Of a stretch of 9,705 nucleotides of DNA, positions 7,127 to 9,705 are shown piece after piece. Made by a program: the position numbers and the translations under genes. The notes under the pieces were generated by a model. That model did no database searches. It saw only the letters and a list, made by a program, of their open reading frames with translations, and was not told where the DNA came from. The DNA is from Treponema sp. Lineage in GTDB: Bacteria; Spirochaetota; Spirochaetia; Treponematales; Breznakiellaceae. The stretch spans positions 1 through 9,705 of the forward strand of contig JAISMQ010000087.1 in assembly GCA_031276685.1 (NCBI GenBank), in the 5' to 3' direction. Within the stretch, counting starts at the first letter, position 1. The number at the start of each line of letters is the position of its first letter.

Positions 7127-7186
7127 CCTAACTCCTAAAGGGTTCTCCCTAGAATTTTCGGTATGACGCGGACGAAAAATAAGGGT
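7127..7186 (-). promoter_or_regulatory. Gap between rpe and the TPR cassette, with strong ribosome binding site
   Basis: This 60-bp gap is the only sizeable break inside the five-gene minus-strand run, so the downstream four genes could have their own promoter here. The visible signal is AGGAG at 7132-7136 in front of the secreted TPR gene. No clear -35/-10 pair or terminator was seen, so read-through from rpe is also possible. Confidence 0.35.
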
Positions 7187-7840
7187 TTACGCGCCCGACA
7201 GGACCCTGACAAGCCCTTTTTTATCCTGAGTCCGGAAAAAAGCCGAGCCCGCGACCAGCACATCGGTACCGGCGGCCCGGACTGCGGCCGCAGTTTCCGG
7301 GTTTACCCCCCCGTCCGCGCCGATTCGGTAGGCGTAGCCCCCCTCCTCCCGCAGTTTTGCGAGCAGGCGGACCTTGTCCAGGCAGCGGGGGATAAGGGTT
7401 TGGCCGCCGAAACCGGGATTGACGGTCATGACCAGGACATAATCGACAAAGGGCAGAAGCTCCCCAAGGGCGGAAACGGGGGTGGAGGGTACCAGGCTTA
7501 TGCCCGCCTTCTTCCCCAGTTCCTTGATCCGCTCCAGGATCCTGTGCGCGTGGACAACGGCCTCGATGTGGAAGCTGATCTGATCCGCGCCGGAAGCGGC
7601 GAACAAGGGGATCAGGCTTTCCGGCGCTTCGGTCATCAGGTGGACATCAAAAAAAGCCCCCGTCAGGGGCCGCAGATCCTCCACCAGCTTGGGCCCGAAG
7701 GTCAGATTCGGCACGAAGCGGCCGTCCATCACGTCCAGATGCGCCCAGGGGGCCAGGGATGCGTCAATTTCCCGGACGGCCCCGGCAAAGTCGGAAAAAT
7801 CCGCCGAAAGAAGCGACGGCGCCACAATGACGGTACTCAT
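7187..7840 (-). CDS. rpe: Ribulose-phosphate 3-epimerase
   Basis: This enzyme interconverts ribulose 5-phosphate and xylulose 5-phosphate in the non-oxidative pentose phosphate pathway; it is a cytoplasmic metal-dependent TIM barrel. All expected sites are visible: S/LLSADF (10-15), H34 and D36 in HLDVMDGRFVPN, H67 in FDVHLM, the phosphate loop NPGFGGQ (141-147), D176 in ADGGVN, and VAGSAFF (196-202). H34, D36, H67 and D176 are the metal ligands and acid/base pair of the family. The length of 217 aa matches the family. The ATG at 7838-7840 gives the standard N terminus (MSTVIVAPSLLSADF). The reading frame extends upstream to 8170, but that part overlaps the divergent phosphatase gene and does not look like protein. 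There is no ribosome binding site before the ATG, and a strong promoter ends 6 bases away, so the mRNA is probably leaderless. It is first gene of the minus-strand run. Confidence 0.97.
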   Translation of the reverse strand: MSTVIVAPSLLSADFSDFAGAVREIDASLAPWAHLDVMDGRFVPNLTFGPKLVEDLRPLTGAFFDVHLMTEAPESLIPLFAASGADQISFHIEAVVHAHRILERIKELGKKAGISLVPSTPVSALGELLPFVDYVLVMTVNPGFGGQTLIPRCLDKVRLLAKLREEGGYAYRIGADGGVNPETAAAVRAAGTDVLVAGSAFFRTQDKKGLVRVLSGA

Positions 7841-7846
7841 AAGCGG

Positions 7847-7875
7847 ATCATACGGGGACGGGGCCGCCTTGTAAA
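7847..7875 (-). promoter_or_regulatory. Sigma-70-type promoter of rpe, predicted leaderless
   Basis: Read on the minus strand, TTTACA (7870-7875; one mismatch to TTGACA) is followed after exactly 17 bp by TATGAT (7847-7852; one mismatch to TATAAT). Six bases (CCGCTT) then lead to the ATG of rpe, so the expected transcription start is the A of the start codon. The lack of any Shine-Dalgarno sequence before rpe agrees with this. Confidence 0.65.
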
Positions 7876-7907
7876 GCTTGGGGGAAGGCGGCAGACTGGG
7901 CAGAGCT

Positions 7908-8558
7908 ATGAAGTACCGTTGCGTGTTGTTTGATCTGGACGGCACCCTGGTAGACACCATTGCCGACATCGCCCTGTCCATGAACCGGGCCCTGGAGGAA
8001 TCCGGCTTTCCGCCCCGGGACCCTGCGGAGTACCCCGCCCTGGTCGGCCGGGGGATACGGAAGCTGGCCCTGGACAGCCTGCCGGAAGAAGCGCGGAACG
8101 GGGAAAACGCCGATCTGGTGGCGGAAGCGGCGGCGCGGTTGTACCGGGAACGGCCCGTGGTCCACTCCAAACCCTACCCCCGGATCCCCGAACTGCTGTC
8201 CGAACTGTCCCGCCGGAAGATCCGCCGGGCGGTCCTGAGCAACAAGCCCGATCCGGTAACCGGGATGGTTATCGCGCAGCTCTTCCCCGCGGGAAGCTTC
8301 GACACGGCCCAGGGGGAGATCCCGGGGGTCCCCCGGAAGCCCGACCCCGGCGCGGCCTGGGACATGCTGGTGCAACTGGGCTGCACCCCCCGGGAGGCGA
8401 TCCTGATGGGGGATTCCGAAGTCGACATGGAAACCGCCCGGAACATCGGCTGCTTCCCCCTGGGCGTCAGTTGGGGCTTCCGTTCCCGCCAGGTCCTGGA
8501 AGGGGCCGGGGCCGCCCTGATCATCGATGACCCGCTGGATCTTCTGCAGCTTCTCTAG
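7908..8558 (+). CDS. gph: HAD-family hydrolase, phosphoglycolate phosphatase-like
   Basis: This 216-residue protein has the complete haloacid dehalogenase motif set: motif I DLDGT (9-13; nucleophile D9, acid/base D11), motif II LSNKP with S111, motif III lysine K144 in RKPDP, and motif IV GDSEVD (168-173). The helical cap between motifs I and II (about 16-90) makes it subfamily IA, like Gph, PpaX and beta-phosphoglucomutase. The DxDGTLVDT start and the GVSWGF segment (186-191) fit Gph, which dephosphorylates 2-phosphoglycolate arising from DNA repair and oxidative damage. HAD specificity is hard to fix from sequence alone, so the substrate is tentative. rpe and gph are neighbours in other bacteria too (same strand in the E. 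coli dam operon), but here they are divergent. The ATG at 7908 begins the usual MKYRCVLFDLDGT; the frame's upstream extension to a TTG has no support. The ribosome binding site is weak. Confidence 0.88.
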   Translation: MKYRCVLFDLDGTLVDTIADIALSMNRALEESGFPPRDPAEYPALVGRGIRKLALDSLPEEARNGENADLVAEAAARLYRERPVVHSKPYPRIPELLSELSRRKIRRAVLSNKPDPVTGMVIAQLFPAGSFDTAQGEIPGVPRKPDPGAAWDMLVQLGCTPREAILMGDSEVDMETARNIGCFPLGVSWGFRSRQVLEGAGAALIIDDPLDLLQLL

Positions 8559-8573
8559 CCGCCCTCTGCAGAG

Positions 8574-8579
8574 TACAAT
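8574..8579 (+). promoter_or_regulatory. Possible -10 box of trpR
   Basis: TACAAT, one mismatch from the -10 consensus, lies 6 bases before the trpR ATG, the same geometry as at rpe, and would place the transcription start on the start codon. The -35 position at 17 bp (8551-8556, TTCTCT) matches poorly. It lies between two GTAC tetranucleotides (8573-8576 and 8582-8585). GTAC also occurs in the E. coli trp operator half-sites, but the spacing here differs, so an autoregulatory operator is only a guess. Confidence 0.35.
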
Positions 8580-8585
8580 AGGTAC

Positions 8586-8873
8586 ATGACAACCGACGAC
8601 CCCAGGGTGGAACAGAACCTTTCCGAACTAGCCCTGGCGCTGGCAAAAACCGATGACGCCGCGCTGATCGGGAATTTTCTGCGTGGCATCCTGACCCCCG
8701 CCGAAACTGCGGACATTGCCGCCCGCTGGGCCCTGGTCAAGGATCTTGAGGCCGGCCGCTCCCAGCGGGAGATCGCCAAAAACCTGGGCATTTCGCTGTG
8801 CAAAATAACCCGCGGCTCCCGGGAGCTTAAAAAACCCGATTCCGCGTTCCGGCGCATGCTGGGGTTACGATGA
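8586..8873 (+). CDS. trpR: Trp repressor homologue
   Basis: This is a 95-residue all-helical regulator. Alignment by eye to E. coli TrpR is clear from LTPAE (36-40; LTPDE in E. coli) through the helix-turn-helix RSQREIAKNLGISLCKITRGSRELK (about 58-82). T37, R47 and R76 align with T44, R54 and R84 of E. coli TrpR, the residues that contact or sandwich the tryptophan corepressor, so tryptophan sensing is likely. In known systems the tryptophan-bound dimer represses trp biosynthesis and transport genes and its own gene. No trp genes are in the window. The family also includes YerC-like proteins of uncertain ligand, but the TRGS motif favours TrpR. It starts 27 bp after the phosphatase stop and has a possible promoter of its own. 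No good ribosome binding site is seen. Confidence 0.88.
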   Translation: MTTDDPRVEQNLSELALALAKTDDAALIGNFLRGILTPAETADIAARWALVKDLEAGRSQREIAKNLGISLCKITRGSRELKKPDSAFRRMLGLR

Positions 8874-8903
8874 CAGGTACCGCCGGAAAAAGTGACCGCC
8901 CTC

Positions 8904-9012
8904 TTAGTCTATGGCCCACACCAGGAGGCCGCTAAGGAGGGCCGCCGCCGGTACCCCCACCAGCGTAAACGTCTTCCAAAACCGCGAGCTTCTTTCGTAT
9001 TTCGCCGATGAA
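8904..9012 (-). pseudogene. Possible 3' remnant of a membrane-protein gene
   Basis: On the minus strand a frame ending in TAA (8904-8906) reads SSAKYERSSRFWKTF and then a hydrophobic segment LVGVPAAALLSGLLVWAID before the stop. This looks like the C-terminal transmembrane helix of a real protein. The frame continues upstream through the hairpin at 9016-9035 to a stop at about 9087-9089 with no usable start codon. The pattern fits a gene whose 5' part was lost or replaced at about 9010-9040. The length is too small to name a family, and a chance reading frame is not excluded. Confidence 0.3.
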
Positions 9013-9015
9013 CCT

Positions 9016-9035
9016 CCTCGCCCTAACGGGCGAGG
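9016..9035. repeat. Perfect 8-bp hairpin element
   Basis: CCTCGCCC (9016-9023) and GGGCGAGG (9028-9035) are exact inverted repeats around TAAC. Read on the minus strand the stem is followed directly by AGGTTCAT. It has no T-run, so it is not a standard terminator. It resembles the REP-like palindromes scattered in some bacterial genomes, but copy number cannot be judged from one window. Confidence 0.6.
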
Positions 9036-9092
9036 TATCGTGTAGGCGCTACATTGTTTTCGAGGTTCGTTCTGTAAGGAACTTATCTACGT

Positions 9093-9190
9093 GTGGGGTC
9101 TACTACCATTTTTTGTTGGCGTTACCTATTCTAACCGCCCTAAAGCTCCCCCGCGAGCCGGCGAGCGGGTTCCTGGGTATTAGACCCCAC
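9093..9190. other. 98-bp segment closed by 15-bp inverted repeats, three-way junction fold
   Basis: GTGGGGTCTACTACC (9093-9107) pairs with GGTATTAGACCCCAC (9176-9190) at 14 of 15 positions. Inside are two further hairpins: GGCGTTA (9118-9124) with TAAC/GCC (9132-9139), 7 pairs and one bulged C; and CCCGC (9150-9154) with GCGGG (9165-9169). The nested arrangement gives a three-way junction on either strand. It could be a structured RNA, a miniature mobile element or a REP-like unit. There is no visible target-site duplication, and no match to tRNA, SRP RNA or tmRNA was recognised. Confidence 0.5.
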
Positions 9191-9289
9191 TGCGAATAAG
9201 GCCGATTGCGTCCTGTAGGTTTCGGACATTTCGGTCAGCCGCGCCTTACAGAACAAAACGGTGGCGGAACACAATCTTGAGGATTTCAT
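9140..9289 (-). CDS. Small reading frame, 49 codons, doubtful
   Basis: An ATG at 9287-9289 follows AAGGAGG with 9 or 10 bases between, and the frame runs 49 codons to TAG. The peptide begins MKSSRLCSATVLFCKARLTE and has no recognised domain. The frame crosses the right arm of the 98-bp foldable segment, which argues against it being coding. The same AAGGAGG also serves a GTG frame (9246-9293) that may instead be the displaced end of the beta-helix gene. Confidence 0.15.
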   Translation of the reverse strand: MKSSRLCSATVLFCKARLTEMSETYRTQSALFAVGSNTQEPARRLAGEL

Positions 9290-9342
9290 ACACGGGAACC
9301 TCCTTGAAAAAGGTGACTGGCACCGTTGCGGAAGAAAAGCCT

Positions 9343-9705
9343 TTACCGGGGGAAATTTTCTTTTGTTACATTTTCATCGTATGCAACGGTTTCTTCGGCT
9401 CTATTGTCAATGATGGCGTGGCCCCATGGTTCATTCGTGGCCTTGGCTTCATTTTTGTTGGTATCATCGGTGTTACCGTATATGGTTCCCCCATCTACGA
9501 TGAACGAAGTACCATTGCCCACATAAACACCGCCGCCCCTAGCCCCCGCCGTATTACCGGCAATGGAGCCGCCTGTCATGGTGAACGAAGCGCCCTCCAT
9601 CAAATAAAGACCGCCGCCCCAGCCCTTGGTCTGTGAAGACTCCTCCACCCTAGTGCCGCTGATGTCGCCACCCTTCATGGTAAGCGACGTACTGCTTCGT
9701 ATATG
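9343..9705 (-). CDS. Beta-helix repeat surface protein, C-terminal part (partial)
   Basis: The frame is open at the right edge of the window and ends at TAA (9343-9345), giving 120 residues. It consists of glycine-rich repeats of the type GGGxYxxxGxSFxxxGGxIxGNT: SLTMKGGDISGT, GGGLYLMEGASFTMTGGSIAGNT, then GGGVYVGNGTSFIVDGGTIYGNT. These are the rungs of a right-handed parallel beta-helix, as in large adhesin-like or surface-exposed proteins, which are abundant in some treponemes. The last 35 residues lose the repeat and are charged. The visible part has no signal peptide because the N terminus lies outside. It is less GC-rich than the housekeeping genes, which may reflect its Asn/Thr/Gly-rich product or separate origin. 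Its end may be frameshifted at a run of five G at 9348-9352. Adhesion or envelope function is inferred from the fold only. Confidence 0.75.
   Translation of the reverse strand, partial: HIRSSTSLTMKGGDISGTRVEESSQTKGWGGGLYLMEGASFTMTGGSIAGNTAGARGGGVYVGNGTSFIVDGGTIYGNTDDTNKNEAKATNEPWGHAIIDNRAEETVAYDENVTKENFPR

Larger units (their letters stand above)
8874..9342. other. Gene-poor region with remnant and structured DNA
   Basis: About 470 bp between trpR and the beta-helix gene hold no convincing intact gene. From left to right one sees a possible membrane-protein gene end on the minus strand (8904 to about 9010), an 8-bp hairpin (9016-9035), small hairpins at 9041-9053 and 9069-9082, a 98-bp foldable segment (9093-9190), and a short minus-strand reading frame after a strong ribosome binding site (9140-9289). 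Base composition drops from strongly GC-rich to mixed at about 9040. No tRNA, transposase or clear trpR terminator was recognised. Confidence 0.6.

Noticed and set aside
7841..8170. N-terminal extension of rpe
   Set aside because: It overlaps the phosphatase gene on the other strand and precedes the standard Rpe N terminus; the promoter found lies inside it.
9016..9190. Integron attC site
   Set aside because: CCCTAAC and TTCTAAC recall attC core sites and Treponema denticola has an integron, but the seven-base core consensus is not met, matching core pairs are absent and no cassette gene lies beside it.
9093..9190. tRNA, SRP RNA or tmRNA
   Set aside because: No tRNA T-arm/anticodon layout, no SRP GGAAGGAAGCA-type loop, and no tmRNA ends or tag frame could be found on either strand.
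9093..9190. Classic insertion sequence or MITE
   Set aside because: Inverted repeats are present but no target-site duplication or transposase is visible, so it is listed only as a structured segment.
9008..9199. 63-codon plus-strand frame
   Set aside because: It runs through the hairpins and the inverted-repeat element, has no ribosome binding site and no recognised similarity.

Overview
The window is GC-rich, densely coded chromosomal DNA. It most resembles a spirochaete of the Treponema group, perhaps a gut-associated one. That assignment is an inference from three things: a long, divergent PRPP synthetase, TPR-rich envelope proteins between housekeeping genes, and a glycine-rich beta-helix surface protein of a kind common in gut treponemes. 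No rRNA or other phylogenetic marker is present to prove it.

Layout. The window opens with the last 73 codons of an ornithine-decarboxylase-like enzyme (+). Convergent to it is recA (-), whose normal RecA core carries an extra tail of about 200 residues: a Pro/Ala-rich linker and then 20-residue repeats containing RGPGRP, an AT-hook-like motif, encoded by an exact 60-bp tandem array. Divergent from recA is a ribose-phosphate pyrophosphokinase homologue (prs, +). Convergent to prs is a minus-strand run of five genes, in transcription order: rpe, a secreted TPR/coiled-coil protein, a secreted protein of unknown function, a membrane-anchored TPR protein, and dtd. The last four are packed with gaps of 1 and 4 bp and one 4-bp overlap, so they are probably translationally coupled. 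Divergent from rpe is a HAD-family phosphatase (gph-like, +), followed by a small Trp-repressor homologue (trpR, +) that keeps the tryptophan-contacting residues.

From 8874 to about 9342 there is no convincing intact gene. The stretch holds a possible 3' remnant of a membrane-protein gene (-), several hairpins, and a 98-bp segment that can fold into a three-way junction closed by a 15-bp inverted repeat. The window ends inside a beta-helix surface protein (-), where the base composition is visibly less GC-rich.

Functionally, rpe (pentose phosphate pathway), prs (PRPP synthesis), gph and dtd (proofreading of D-aminoacyl-tRNA) are housekeeping genes. The three envelope genes form a compact cassette of unknown function between rpe and dtd. 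rpe has a near-consensus promoter placed so that transcription should begin at the A of the start codon. trpR has a -10-like box at the same distance, so leaderless mRNAs may be used here. The most unusual items are the RecA tail, the folded element in the 9.0-9.2 kb gap, and the leaderless promoter geometry.
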